Assembly (NCBI GenBank): GCA_001600495.1
Contig: BCKE01000009.1
Span: 631,394 to 695,393 of the forward strand
Source of the DNA: Pilasporangium apinafurcum
Taxonomy: Eukaryota; Oomycota; Peronosporomycetes; Pythiales; Pythiaceae
Length of the DNA stretch: 64,000 bases
Direction: 5' to 3'
Below, in pieces: positions 30,019-42,090 of this stretch; position 1 is the stretch's first letter; every line of letters starts with the position of its first letter. Made by a program: the position numbers and the translations under genes. Under the pieces are notes generated by a model that was not told the origin of the DNA, did not search any database, and worked only from the letters and a program-made list of their open reading frames with translations.

Positions 30019-30661
30019 ATGAAGATGATAGGTATTGGACATGAAGACAATCGAGAGCAACGAAGATCTCATGAACAGACTTCCATTCGCTCAAGACAAA
30101 GTGACAGCGACTCCTCCTTTTCATCAGGTAGATCCTCTTCTCCACGTCATCGACATCGAAGATCACGAAGCAGATATAGACGTAGAAGCAGGAGCAATAG
30201 TCGATCTCCTCCATCGAAACGGCCCCACAATCCCTGTCAACGTCATCAATACGATGATTACAGGAGACACAGAAACAAATCGCGTAGTCGAGATCGTAAA
30301 GAAAGAAGGCACTGTTCTACTCCGCGTCGACACGATACACAAGTGAGCAATGAACGACAATCTTTAGGTCAATCCGCCCAACTGGTATGCTATTTGATTT
30401 GTTGTATGATCTTGGTCATGGTGATAACAAATGTTTCATGTCCCTCAGAAGAACGACACAGAAGAAGGCTATGGAATTCCATCACGTAAACATCCGCCGC
30501 GTCAATCGCAGCGAATTGCGCCAAACACTGGCATTTTTAAATCGATATTGCTGAGCACAAATCGATCGCGCGATCGCATGGATGAGCAGGAGCGCGTTCG
30601 AGCGCTGGCGAAATTGGTGCAATTGACCCACTCGTCACCGTCGTCGTCACACAAGAGTTAG
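30019..30661 (+). CDS. Arg/Ser-rich (RS) nuclear protein
   Basis: Two exons, 30019-30384 and 30449-30661, with a 64-base GTATGC...CTCAG intron; 192 residues. The middle is an RS domain (SSSPRHRHRRSRSRYRRRSR and onward), the kind found in SR splicing factors and speckle proteins, which is phosphorylated by SR kinases. The C-terminus is a short conserved-looking helix (MDEQERVRALAKLVQL). No RRM is present in these exons. An upstream exon cannot be excluded: a GGTAAGT donor-like site lies near 29983. It starts about 90 bases past the element end. A role in pre-mRNA splicing is inferred from composition. Confidence 0.7.
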
Positions 30662-31368
30662 AATATCGAAACATAAAACCGGTATTGTTGCAGTTTTCTA
30701 ACCACATGGATAATTGACAAAATGTCACCACAACGCGTAATCGCATAGACGACGTCAACATGGCGTTCTTTTTGTAGCAAGTCCAACCGTCATTCTCTCG
30801 ATATATAGGCGTTTATTCCCCCTTCCCAGAATTCGCTTTCTGCATGAAGATCGTTGTCTGGTCGCTTCTCACGCCATATAGGAGCGATGGTTAAAGACAA
30901 GCAGTAAACATGAGCAAAGACCATGGTGCACTGTGAGAACAAAAACAAGATTGCGATGGGGGAAGAATGAATGTGGATTACTTCTGTTAAGTACGGTCCC
31001 ATCTCCACTTTCAGCATACCTAACCTAAAAATCTCATTCAAAGCTCCACTGAATACCTTCGACAATTGTCATACCTTTCTATATCGATATATGAAATAAA
31101 AGAACAATATATAAAATACATATAAAATTTAAATTTATAAATTTTTACCCCTTTCTTCGAGATATGGGGTCGCGGTTAAAGAAACGAAAGGCGCATTAAC
31201 CAAAAAAACGCCAACATTTCACAAAAGAGCACAAGGAAGGGAAACCAACAGAAGGAAGGAAGCGGAAGGCAGTGACGACAAGTACCGGCGGCAGCTATTT
31301 CTATCTACATAAATTTCATCCATTATCCGGTCCGTTGATCTTCCCATTAGTGTATACACAGGCCGGCT
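30662..31368. other. Intergenic, very AT-rich near 31070-31150
   Basis: 707 bases between the RS gene and the PH-kinase gene. It holds a run of TATAAAATACATATAAAATT type. No gene is seen; it probably includes the kinase promoter. Confidence 0.5.
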
Positions 31369-33948
31369 ATGCATCCAGTGTACACCACCGGCAGCGCCAG
31401 TGGCGTCAACGATGACACAAAGGTCCACTCAACGACTCTTGAGACAACCATCTCATTATTGTCAGGCGAAGAACACGAGATAACGCATCACAAAGACTGT
31501 TCGACATTGCTAGACCGCACCAGTTCAGCATCATCCACTACAGATACCGGCAGCGCACCCATTCAGCCGTTGATGACGGACGTACAGATAAAAAATGAAG
31601 CGGCAGAGATAGGCGAGTCGAAACCAATGGTGATTGTTCCTTCGCTGCAACTGGACAAGGTCACGACGATGCTCTCAGGTGAAGAAACCGCTGATGAATC
31701 ACCCAGTATGTCCATCTTGGCAAGCACATCGCTCAACTCGCCTTCGTCGATGACGTCGCCGTTCCCACATACGTTTTCCTTTGGCGAGTGCATGAGTCCA
31801 CGGCAACAGAGCGGCAAGACTCGATATCTTGGTGGGTATTTACAGCAACGATGCTGCATGGCTGGTGGTTTCTTGAAGTCTTGGAAGCGCAGGTACTTCC
31901 GATTACGTGATCATGGCGTTCTGTGCTTCAAGAAGCGTGAAGAGACCAACCCGTTGTTTGAGATCATCTTTACGGCACATACGTTGGTTTCTCTGGATAA
32001 AAGTCATGGAGATAGTGGCAATGGCTCCGTGGCATCACCAGCAGCAATAGTAACGAAACGTTTGGATAGTGGAAATCAGTCCGTAGCGTCACCGAAGCAA
32101 CCTCAAAAAACGCAAGGTAGTGGCTCGTTGCTATTTAATCTCATGCACATCGAGATTGTGGGTCATCAACTTCCAGCATCAAAAGTCGAGCTTCCTGTGC
32201 ACTTTAAGGCCGAGAATGAAGACGATTATTCCGATTGGATCGAGTGTCTGCGATTTAAAATTGAGGTGAGGAAGCGTGCACTTGTGCATGCTTCGGTCAG
32301 TACTCTGGAAATCGCCGAGTCACAAAATGATGAAAAGAGTGTAAGTGATAGCAGTGCAGAGTCACCGATCGAACGCCCAGCAAGTCGAACATGTTCAGAT
32401 CAGATGCCTCAGATAACGAGTAGCTCCGATAGCAAGTATTTAACATCAGTCAACGAACAGCCGTCATCAGCGTCTCCGCTTCCATCTTCCTCACAAATAC
32501 AAAACCAGCAAATTAATACGACAGTTAGTACAGAAACGGTATCTACGACTTCTATCAGTAACAGCCGAAGAATGTTTCGACCGCCTTCAAAATCGCAAGG
32601 GTTAGTCTTAGGCTGTCCGACTGATCCGCCTGAGTTCACGAACTTTCGTGACAAATATTTGTTACTCAAGGAAATCGGCGAAGGCTCGTTTTCCATTGTT
32701 CACAAGGCTGTGAATCGATTGACCGGACGACTTTGTGCGGTTAAATGCTGCAAATATTCCCCCTCACTTGAAGAGGAAGTGGGTATTATGAGAAAGCTTT
32801 CTCATCCGAATGTCATTGGAATCGAAGGAATCTACAAGCAGGACGATATGTACTATGTTGTGATGGATTATATGAATAATGGGGATCTTTGTGACCTGCT
32901 GATTAAACGCCAGCGGCTTTCCGAAGAGGAAGCCAAGAATATTGTCTCTCAAGTTTTACAAGGAGTCGCGTACTTGCATCGACATAACATCTTGCATCGC
33001 GATCTCAAGCCTGAAAACATTTTATTGCACGGCGATGTGGTCAAGATCGCAGACTTTGGTCTTGCGAAGCAGTTGCCGTATGCGTCTGCCATGCTGAAGC
33101 GCAGCTGTGGCACATTGGAATATGCTGCACCAGAACTGCTTTGCAGTAAGCCGTATGGTTTGAAGTCAGACATCTTCAGTTTGGGGGTCGTTCTTTATGT
33201 GCTGCTCTTTGGAGCATTTCCATTCAGCATCGAATCTGCAGCGGCGCTTCAATGCATGGAACGGTTCCCAGAAGGAATGGATGTGCGTGATATGAGTTGC
33301 TTAAGTCCCGATAATGTGCAATGGCGCTTAGTGAGTCGACAAGCACAAGATTTGATCATGAAAATGCTCGAGCCCAACGAGAAGAAGCGCATTTCCGCAG
33401 GAGAATTGCTTACGCATCCGTGGTTTGATAACGATACCACAATGTCGGAAGTGGAAAACTGGACAAAGCGAGAAAAGCAAGCTGGCGACCACGAACGTTC
33501 ACGGATTGCTGATTGTGAAGAAGAAGGCTTCATAGAACTACTGGGTCGCGGGTTGGAGGTGATCAAATATGGTAATAAAGGATCGACGACTCCTCATGCC
33601 ACCACGTTGATCATTGACTTTCCGAACAGGTGCATCGTATGGACAGCCCGAAGCAGTGTTATCAAGCTTGGAAGCTCTCGCAAAGTTGGGGGCGACTGGA
33701 AACACGCCAACAACAAACGCGGTCGTGTGATTCCGTTTGATGACATTGTGGAAATTCGAGTTGGATGTACGACGCATGCATTTCAGCACGCGAGTAAAGG
33801 GAGAGACGAACTATCACCCGACGTGTGTTTCTCTATTGTCTGTGCATGGCGCACGTTGGATATCGAGACAAAACTGGCGACCCAGCGCGATTTTTTGGTC
33901 AAGGGGCTGCTGCATCTTGTGTCACCGAGTAAAAATCAAGAGAAGTAG
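31369..33948 (+). CDS. Ser/Thr protein kinase with N-terminal PH domain
   Basis: An intronless 859-residue protein. A Ser/Thr-rich N-terminus is followed by a PH domain at about 151-305 (YLGGYLQQRC, KSWKRRYFRLRDHGVLCFKK, ending DYSDWIECLRFKIE), which usually binds phosphoinositides. A Ser-rich linker leads to a CaMK-like kinase domain at about 430-685: GEGSFSIVHKA (Gly loop), CAVKCC (Lys), HRDLKPENIL (catalytic loop), DFGLAKQ, CGTLEYAAPEL. All key residues are present. A C-terminal PH-like module (about 720-850) follows. Activation at a membrane is inferred from the PH domain. Substrate and pathway are unknown. It converges on the SUMO protease gene 230 bases away. Confidence 0.93.
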   Translation: MHPVYTTGSASGVNDDTKVHSTTLETTISLLSGEEHEITHHKDCSTLLDRTSSASSTTDTGSAPIQPLMTDVQIKNEAAEIGESKPMVIVPSLQLDKVTTMLSGEETADESPSMSILASTSLNSPSSMTSPFPHTFSFGECMSPRQQSGKTRYLGGYLQQRCCMAGGFLKSWKRRYFRLRDHGVLCFKKREETNPLFEIIFTAHTLVSLDKSHGDSGNGSVASPAAIVTKRLDSGNQSVASPKQPQKTQGSGSLLFNLMHIEIVGHQLPASKVELPVHFKAENEDDYSDWIECLRFKIEVRKRALVHASVSTLEIAESQNDEKSVSDSSAESPIERPASRTCSDQMPQITSSSDSKYLTSVNEQPSSASPLPSSSQIQNQQINTTVSTETVSTTSISNSRRMFRPPSKSQGLVLGCPTDPPEFTNFRDKYLLLKEIGEGSFSIVHKAVNRLTGRLCAVKCCKYSPSLEEEVGIMRKLSHPNVIGIEGIYKQDDMYYVVMDYMNNGDLCDLLIKRQRLSEEEAKNIVSQVLQGVAYLHRHNILHRDLKPENILLHGDVVKIADFGLAKQLPYASAMLKRSCGTLEYAAPELLCSKPYGLKSDIFSLGVVLYVLLFGAFPFSIESAAALQCMERFPEGMDVRDMSCLSPDNVQWRLVSRQAQDLIMKMLEPNEKKRISAGELLTHPWFDNDTTMSEVENWTKREKQAGDHERSRIADCEEEGFIELLGRGLEVIKYGNKGSTTPHATTLIIDFPNRCIVWTARSSVIKLGSSRKVGGDWKHANNKRGRVIPFDDIVEIRVGCTTHAFQHASKGRDELSPDVCFSIVCAWRTLDIETKLATQRDFLVKGLLHLVSPSKNQEK

Positions 33949-34179
33949 CACATTGATTCAGGGGCTCCGCTGGAAACTTGAATGGGTATCTTCTAGCATC
34001 ATAAGCTGATGTACCTGGGCGAGAAATCGATTTATTTCTCTGTAAAAACACCAACCAAAACGCATTGTAAACTAGACATCCCAAAACTGCGGGTGATTAT
34101 GCAAGTATGAAGTGAAATAATAGTAATTCTTTCTTTTTTAATGTTTCTATTTCTTACCTGTGAAGTTGATTTTGCTGGG

Positions 34180-36916
34180 TTATCGCTCAATCACAAACGA
34201 TTCGAGTTCTTCTTCCTTCACATACTTTTCACCGATGCCACGATGCTGCAGTGACTGCAAGCAGTACAACAATTGATGCAGATATTCGCGAAATTCAAGT
34301 ACGTGCTCATCGTCAAACATGTTCTTCGTCAGCGATGAAGCCAGCTTTGTTTCCAGGTCTTCATGAGTGACACCGGCAGGAAATCGACGTAAGATCTCCG
34401 CGGCGTACATCAAGAGGAACACACCACAGTCTGAACTATTGGTCTGTAAAGGAATCTGCGAATAAGCAGATAAACAATTAGTTACATCTGTGGTTAATCT
34501 AGTGGAGAAAATGCCATGAAGACATTCTTACATTAGGCTCTATGAGATCGATGCTGTCCGAGTCAAACGAGGTGATGATCCACTCTCCTGTGTCTTTGTC
34601 GAACTCCTCTTGCTTACATCGTACTTTAAATTCACATTCCAAATATCCACGAAGTAAAGCGGAAAATTTCTTCTTTCGATGACAACGCAGAGAATCAAGG
34701 AAGAGTAAGCACGGAGGATGCTGCATCCGCATTTGCCTGGACGTCTCCAACTCTTCTTCTATAATTACTTCTCGCTCCTCATCTTCCACTGGAGAGGCAG
34801 CATGTCCTTTGTTGCGTCGAAAGAACGCAAAGTCATCAACCAAATCGATCGTTGTTCCTTTAGCATTGCGTTCCTTGTATCGAACTTCTTGTCTCCGCCT
34901 CTTCCGTACGATGGCAGAGCCAGGATTACCAACAATTGCGATACTCCAGTGAAAACTACAAAGAAAACGAAACACAATATTCGTACTGTTACTAAACCAA
35001 ATCACAACACCACCACCAAGCTACCTACCTATCGTTGATTGGAATGAATAAAAACTGTTTGTCAAATAGATTCGTTTCTTTTTGAGTCCATCGAGCAACC
35101 CGTGCGAAGCGCTCCTCTGAGGACATCAATTCACTTTCGCGTCCATTGCCAATAAGCTGGGTAAAGAAATGTGAGCTAAACAAATACACATGATCCTGTT
35201 GCCATGGATCTAAATGGCGCCACAAAAACCTATAGAACAAACCCAACATTGAGTCGTATTGAAATTAAATCGTGTGTATGCATAGCTCACATTAGTATAA
35301 CGTACCGCAAGTAGAAGTCGATTAGGTTGTCGTTCAAAAACTCTCCAGGTGCGAGGCGCTCTACATCTCCAATTGTTACGGATATGCTGCCGGGACTCTC
35401 CGAGTCCTCATAAGGATAGCGTAAGAGCACTTTACTCCGTCGATCAACTGAATTGCCTCCATCCGAATCAGTTTCCAATTGCTTTTCGTCAATGTTGGCA
35501 TTCTCACCATTATGCGGAGGTGTGGATGTCTTGTTGAGTGTTGATGTGTATACTTCATCAACATCCATGGAAAATTTTTGCTCATCCAAACTCTCCTCGT
35601 TGTGTTTGATATGAAAGCTGCTTGTTCTAGACGGAGCTTCAGTGTCGTCAATAACTGTTATTCTGGAGTCAGTCCTAAGAGATTGTTGGCCTACCAACAA
35701 CACATATCAGTTCTGTACTCTTAACCTTGCAATATTTTGAAAAAACAGAACTGTTCTTACGCAGCGGTCGCAACTCTCTTTGTGTGTAGCTTGCCAAATA
35801 CCGTTTTGCTTCAGTCTCTCTACATACACATTGAACAAAACGACAGTGTTCACAAACATATCAGATCAATGTCGGTTGCGCGAATCCAATTGACTAATTT
35901 CGTCTTCTCTTACGGGATACCGCGCTGAAAGAGCAGGGCGAGCTCCTCATTTGATTCACCGAGACTGCGGCAGCGAACGTAATCCATTTCCTCTTCAAAG
36001 TAAAATGCGGCACCATATAAATCTACATTGCTCAAATTAGTGACATTAGGACTTAGTTTTCCAGGTCACGTATAGCCATAACAAGAATACAAAATCAACA
36101 CATATACATACCAACTGATGAAGGCTGGTTTCCATCCTGTGTGAGCTTTGCAAATAATGAGTCATAGAACTCAGAGAAAGCAGTATATCCTTTGCTCGCA
36201 GACTTAAACTCCATCAGCAATAAATAAGGTGGTGCACTTGATCCACGATAGAACCTGTCGCCACAGCACAAGTTCACTGGTGAGAAAAAGAATAACTTTT
36301 ACCGTATTCACAAACAAAATTAAAGCATTACGTACGAGAATCGTTCAAGATGTGCGTACTTGATTTCTCCTTTCCAGACACGCTTCTCCTTCTGCCACAA
36401 TAGCAATTCCATGGAGGTCGTATCAAATACAAATTCGCACCTTCCAAACATTTGGTCACAGATGCGCGTCCACGTCGCGCAGATCTGTTTCACATTCTTA
36501 TGACTCGTAGACAACGCTTCATGGTTGTGCGCTGAGCTCGGTCGAAATGGCAAAATGAAATCGAGCGCTCTCGCTTTCTTGTTCTCTTGCTGCTCTCGAT
36601 ACACTTGGAAGCCCAAGGGCCGTTTCTGTGATGGTCGTAGCAGTGTTGTGTGTAATAATTCCGCATGCTCGTTGGCAAAATACTCACTGCCTGTGCTGAA
36701 TCGCCGCTCTGTGTTCATACGCGCTCTTGGGATCGTACTGTTAATTCTAGTTTCGTCATTTGTTACCTTTGATGGCTGGTGGACCGTTGGATAGTGATGA
36801 TGAAGATGGTCACGACGTTCTTCTTCGAAATCTGCATCTGAATCTGGACCATCGACGTCAATAGGATGTGCTGCGCCGTTCCGTCGATTCATAGACGCTC
36901 TGTACGCAAACGCCAT
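34180..36916 (-). CDS. SUMO-specific cysteine protease (Ulp1/SENP family)
   Basis: Eight exons fit: 36916-36336, 36254-36112, 36022-35914, 35819-35761, 35690-35306, 35229-35029, 34955-34532 and 34455-34180, all with GT-AG introns of 69-94 bases and matching phases; 725 residues. Ulp1-type C48 proteases remove or mature SUMO in the nucleus. The protease domain fills the C-terminal half: FLNDNLIDFYLRFLWRHL, FIPINDSFHWSIAIVG (catalytic His), CLLFLDSLRCH (Asp) and PLQTNSSDCGVFLL (Gln and catalytic Cys). An insertion of about 60 residues rich in charged residues sits between His and Asp. The N-terminal 400 residues are unassigned. Upstream ATG choice: 36916, because earlier in-frame codons lack ATG. 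Confidence 0.9.
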
Positions 36917-39174
36917 GATCACAGAAGCGGTAGATGAAGCGATTAGCGTCAGCGCTGGCTGTCGATGGTATTCCGCATGCACTTGCGTAAATGGGCTGTG
37001 ATCATCACTCTTTCTTCTCTAAACAGGAAAAAAAACCCACAAAAATGTTGTGTCAACCTATCAAAAACGTGTGTAATTGGGTTATTTTCAAAAAGTTATC
37101 ATGATATAGTACATTAATGCCACAACTAACCGATTTTTAAATCACAGTATGCGTTGGAGATGGACGCTCTGTGTAGGTCACACGTCAGGACCCTAAACGG
37201 ACTTGGATGCCATGATTCTGGCTTCATCCAGTCTCTGCCACTTTCGTTCTGTCATGAGATGTTTCATGCACGAGTTTGAAAACACGGTGGCTGCGCTAAA
37301 TATTTGTGCACGTCTGACAAACTCGAGCGCTGACGGAGGGTTGTCTGATGCTGATATTGTACTGGGGTGGTGGGAGAAATTTATGTATGCTAGCAATTTG
37401 AAGAGATTTCATAGGTTAAGCCAATTGGCGGAAGGATCTCAGACGATCGCTGGGTTATATCAACATCTGCGTCAGATAGAGGATAGGACATAGAAGGTTT
37501 CATCAACTTTTGACTGGAAATCTTGCCAACTCTTCACAAAATTCATCATGGATTTGCCTCCCTACACGATCATGTCTCTTGGGAGACCATACACACAAAC
37601 AGAATTGGGTTACTTTTTATCATCGTTTATTTTCGGATTGTCAATCTATCACGCACGTGCTTAGCAAGAGTGAGGTTTTAGCGAAAGTAAGTATATTATG
37701 CAGTTTTTTTGCATTACTTCTGCGGGTTTATTCAAAACTATGCCAACATGTCCGCATCATAGTCCATGGGTTGGCCCCTCCGCGGACGGTGAAGCCGAAC
37801 GCAAGGAGACTAAATATAAACTGGCCCCCCAGCTTCGACTGGGGCCAGTGCTGGGCTTTTTTCGAGCTCGGGTGCTCCGACCACCAGCGTTTTGTGAACA
37901 ATTGACAACTTGCCTCAGTTTACTTTATTTTCCATATAGATGTCAATTTTAAGCATCGAATTCTTGGTATTTCGCCACCATCTGATCTGCAAAAAGAGTG
38001 TGGAATTGCTTTAAAAACAGCATGAACATCAACACCATACGGTATACAAACTAACCATTCCAGCACCATCATCGTTGCATTACAACTGTTTCCGTTGTTG
38101 CTTGCGTTTGCGAAGAAATCGGAAATAAAACCACAAACATCCGAACACTCGTTTCTTCTCCCTTCATCAACGACCAAACGAGAGAGAGAAGGCGCCAACA
38201 CAACTAGCCCACATCTTCAAACAATATACAAAATGATCCGCCGTTCCAATTATATCGATGCGCGACTACATGATGGGATACGCTGACGTGTTGGGCAGCA
38301 GACATGCATGGAGAACTCAACTCTATTATACAGAGTTAACAATGTTCCAGAAAAGGTTTCATGCTCGTTTTTTTTTTCATTGTTCATTGTACTTTTCCCA
38401 ATCATCGGCACTGGCAGATCAAAGGTTACTTTAGTCTTTTTATTGCTTGAAACACCTGGCAGTTGTAGGGTAAAATAACCAACGGAAATATCGAATAGGC
38501 ACACAAAATCCAGACGTTTTGGCCCAAAGAAAGGTCGCCATTGTTCCCTCAGCCGCTAGGCGTAAGATACAGACCGAAGACAAAAGCAGGAAGAATGATA
38601 AATTACAACCTTTCTCTTGCGCTCTATACAAACTTGCAGACAACATTTCCCATTTCTAGAACAGGTTACTCACAACCCTCTACTGTAACGAAAGAAAGAA
38701 ACAAGAGATAAAACCTCACTCCCACACTTAGCAGTTAGGAAACGAAAAATTACGCTGTGTACTGATTTCTTGTGTGCAAGGAGATGGTAATTTTGAGGAC
38801 AAAGAAAATTCTCGTCTATATTTTGTTGAGAATGAATGGAGAAGCCAGCCAAATCTGGTTGTCCCGTTGCCTCAAATCACTCTATCTTGCTGTTTATTTC
38901 AAGGAAGAGAAGAAAAAAAAACAAAAACAAAAAAACAGAAAGAGCACTAGCAGGCCACACCCCACCCACTCGTCAGCTCCTTTCGCTTTCTTTCCTCCCC
39001 TCAGTTTGGCTTCCGATTGCCCAAAAGCACATTCACTCAGCAGTGTCTGTGCACACAATCGACCTCTTCCCCCTCCCCTCTCCCACCTCCGTTTTTTTCT
39101 TCGGTCCGCTCCGCTCCCCCTCCTCTTCGTCTTGCTTTTTATCGGAGCATTTTTCATTTATCCCCCCACAAGTG
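36917..39174. other. Intergenic 2.3 kb, possible small unresolved genes
   Basis: No firm gene. The plus frame near 37200-37493 (MILASSSLCHFRSVM onward) has no family match by eye. On the minus strand near 37960-38070 an intron-like GTTAGT...TTTTTGCAG precedes a possible terminal exon DQMVAKYQEFDA, but no consistent upstream frame could be joined. 38840-39170 is pyrimidine-rich and is probably 5' UTR of the AN1 gene. A structured GC-rich island lies at 37775-37865. Confidence 0.4.
37775..37862 (+). ncRNA. Candidate structured RNA with T-run end
   Basis: A GC-rich island in AT-rich DNA. CTGGCCCC (37821-37828) pairs perfectly with GGGGCCAG (37841-37848) around a 12-base loop, and six T follow at 37857-37862, as at RNA polymerase III ends. 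No known RNA family was recognised and no tRNA-like box is visible. Confidence 0.25.
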
Positions 39175-39846
39175 ATGTCGTCCAACACGTCTTCTTCCGT
39201 CTTTAACGAAGCTCCCCCCTCGACCGAGGCCAAGCCGACCGCTTCCTCTGCACCCGAGAACACTGTCAGAGTCTCTGCTAGCGCTACTGTACCGGCCTCA
39301 AAGACGGACGCTGCTACCTCGTCTGCCTCGTCGAGTTCCTCCTCCTCAGTCGTCACGTCTTCCGCCTCGACTAGCGCTACATCTGTCGTCAGCGAATGTA
39401 TGAAAAACCATCAGCTGGAGGAATCGCACGAATGTTCATCGTCTTCCACAAATGCACCTCGATTTATTCGCGTATCTCCGGCTGTTCTGGAGAGCGTAAA
39501 GGCTTCATTATCATTCCGAAAGAGCTGTTTGAAGCGAACTAAATCATCGTTTCCATCGGAAACGAGCTTGGTTAACGACCTTCCTGTCGACAACACGAAA
39601 GAGGTATCCAAGAAAGAACCAGAAATGCCGGCAGTACCTGTACAAAAGAATCGACGACGATGCTGGGAATGTAAGGTGAAAGTGGGCTTGACGGCGGTGA
39701 CGTGCCGATGCGAATACACGTTCTGTGGGAAACATCGATATGCAGAGGAACACAACTGCGCGTTCAATTTCAAAAGTGCTGGCAAACGAAAGCTACAAGA
39801 GGAAAATCCCGTGGTAGTTCCACTAAAGGTGGCGCGAATCAACTAG
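39175..39846 (+). CDS. AN1-type zinc finger protein
   Basis: 223 residues from ATG 39175 (MSSNTSSSVFNEAPPS). The frame is open to 38836, but that upstream part is translated pyrimidine-rich leader and lacks similarity. The first 150 residues are Ser/Thr/Ala-rich low complexity. The C-terminus is a clear AN1 zinc finger: RRCWECKVKVGLTAVTCRCE then FCGKHRYAEEHNCAFNFKSA, giving the full Cys/His set. The partner A20 finger of plant stress-associated proteins is not seen. AN1 proteins bind ubiquitin or the proteasome and respond to stress; that role is inferred. The tail is basic (GKRKLQEENP). Confidence 0.88.
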   Translation: MSSNTSSSVFNEAPPSTEAKPTASSAPENTVRVSASATVPASKTDAATSSASSSSSSSVVTSSASTSATSVVSECMKNHQLEESHECSSSSTNAPRFIRVSPAVLESVKASLSFRKSCLKRTKSSFPSETSLVNDLPVDNTKEVSKKEPEMPAVPVQKNRRRCWECKVKVGLTAVTCRCEYTFCGKHRYAEEHNCAFNFKSAGKRKLQEENPVVVPLKVARIN

Positions 39847-41600
39847 AAATCTTCTCTCTGATGTTTTTGCAGTTTGCGTGGGCGATTAAATGGGTGGCTC
39901 GGTGTGTTACGCCTGACTGTGGCCTCCGCGGTGAAATATTGCTTCTTGAAAGTGATATAGACGGAAGACAAGAAGGTAATGAAGCACAAGCATCAAAACC
40001 GGTGGCATCCGGGTATTAATGGAAAGAAAGAGTGCTTGAGCTTCCCAGCTATTTTCAATCGACTACGCCCGAGAGTGACACGAATCTGAATTCAGTAGAT
40101 CGACCAGTGATTACAAGTAGCAGCAGTAGGTTCTTTTTTATAGTAGGATGAAAGGTTTGCGTCGTGGTTAGGATGTTCATATACAAAACGCTTATTTAAC
40201 TTGGAAAACACTCGAAAATATTTGACGTAATTATGTATATTGTATATTCTCTTTTCACTTGTGTACTCTATGGGTGAGGAAGACGGTTAGATGGGATGGC
40301 GGAGGAACCATTAAGTGCAGAACGTGCCGTTAGTTTCACACTAAGTGCGAAACGCGCCTTTGTACCCATTTGTGCAATAGAGCAGATACACGAAGAAGCC
40401 GCATGAGATGGATCAGTGCTGCTTGTTCATAAGGAGAAATACGCTGTTTATGGGAAGCTTCACACAGGCTTACATGTGAAACGGAGGCGTTTCTTCTCGT
40501 CACTGGATTTGTAGTGGTGCGCGGATGTCGTCCTGATAAACGGAACTAGAATAATGACATAAAACGTTCAGTCATACGCCGTCAAAACAAGGTCTACTGC
40601 CACGCTGCAAGCTACCTACGTATTCAATGCCTCTTGATGCGAGGAAAACAGGCAGAATAGCACGGGTATCCAGGTCGTAGTTGTTGGCAGTGATTACTCG
40701 AAGCATGGCTGTTTAGTACTTCCAAAATGATGGAAGAGTTTGAACTGTCATATGAGAAGCATGTGGACTCAATGCTGTCTTTCTTGGACTCGTCGTTTCC
40801 AGAGTTGAGTCGTGTCATATTTGGTGTCATTTTCAAGTTATCCGTGTGTCTTCAATTAGTGTGTAGAAGCTGTCATCCTCACAAAGTTCGTAAATAACGG
40901 TACGACGATGTTCAACTCGATTGCCTGTTGTGCAGAGCATCGTCGAACAAAAGATGGAGAACCGAAGCGGGACGACGACCGTACGCGTATCTACGCCTGA
41001 AGCACCCGTGGAGGTCTAGCAACCGCTACTATTGACGAGTATCAATGCCATTTTGCGTAACATACTGCGTCTCTATGGTATACAGCTTGTACACGCCACT
41101 GTGAACAACTGCCTGAACAACTCCGCGAAGTGAACTGTTGTCAGCACGTACCGCTATGGATTTTTTTACCTGCTTCGAAGCCGCTTGCTACCGCCAATAC
41201 AAGGCTATAATCTCTTCAATAGGGTTTTCTACGAGAGAAGAGTGTTCACTAGAATACCATGGAGTTCACTGTCAAACATGACGACTTGAACGATTTGAAG
41301 CGACTGTCGACACGGTGCAACGATTTGCACGACGCGCATACGCGATTTATCGAATTAGTAATCGAATGCGCACATTCGTGTATCCTCAAGTAATTGAACG
41401 ATTGTCGTGGATGGTATGCTGGACAGTATGGAAAGCATTGGAGTTGACGATGAAAAGCGATCATTTCACTGGGGTGTAGCAATGAAATAGCAGCGTTATC
41501 CATAAAGTCGATAAGTCTGTCAATGTCACAGTAGCAACATGCACGTGACTACCTATTATAGACTCTCCAATAGGGCTCGCTGAAACGACGGAAAATTCGA
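39847..41600. other. Intergenic 1.75 kb
   Basis: No intact gene is seen. The later part (from about 40900) has short coding-like scraps on the plus strand and may be the eroded 5' part of the ankyrin pseudogene that follows. No repeat or RNA gene is recognised. Confidence 0.45.
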
Positions 41601-41629
41601 GATTGTGAATTGGGCTGTGGAAGGAAGAG

Positions 41630-42090
41630 ATGGAAGGCTTTGTAAATATTTCAGGCGCTATTATGCATGGTCATCTGGAAATGATGCAATGCATGCACTA
41701 GACTTATTGCATTCACTTGCTACATCTGTCTCTCAAAGTCTTTCCTAGCGCTATCATCAATGCTGCGGCAAACGGTTATTGGAATGTGGTCCATTGATTA
41801 CACAGACAATGGCTAACCACGATTAACATCAACCACATGCTCTTTGCCGCCAGATCCATTGCAACTATGATGCATCCTTCGCGTCAATAGGAGTACAAAA
41901 AATTGACAATTTCAAGTGATCATTGGCTGCGTCGCCGTTCATCGCGTTCGTCATACGTTGGAGCTTTTTGAAGAATCCGAACGGCTTCTTCTACATCAAC
42001 GAATGACTATATGAAAATCGCACGGAAGGATGTACGAATCAAGCCTGGACTGAGCAACGTATAATGATCATTACGAGTAATGTAATGTCG
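41630..42090 (+). pseudogene. Decayed oomycete-type ankyrin-repeat gene
   Basis: Fragments in shifting frames carry motifs of the large oomycete ankyrin families: MHGHLEMMQCMH (41660-41700), INAAANGYWNVVH (about 41757-41799), and LYENRTEGCTNQAWTEQRI (about 42008-42064), where ENRTEGCT is the characteristic spacer. Stops interrupt every stretch. The repeat type differs from the 33-residue ankyrin repeats in the mobile element. No functional product is expected. Confidence 0.6.

Noticed and set aside
36255-36335. Acceptor at CTCACCAG for the second SUMO-protease exon
   Set aside because: It gives an early stop. The acceptor GCGACAG just downstream keeps phase and the reading frame.
38000-38290. 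Small spliced minus-strand gene ending DQMVAKYQEFDA
   Set aside because: A good intron is visible, but no upstream frame joins in phase without a stop.
38836-39174. N-terminal extension of the AN1 protein
   Set aside because: It is low-complexity translation of a pyrimidine-rich leader; the Met at 39175 is a more natural start.
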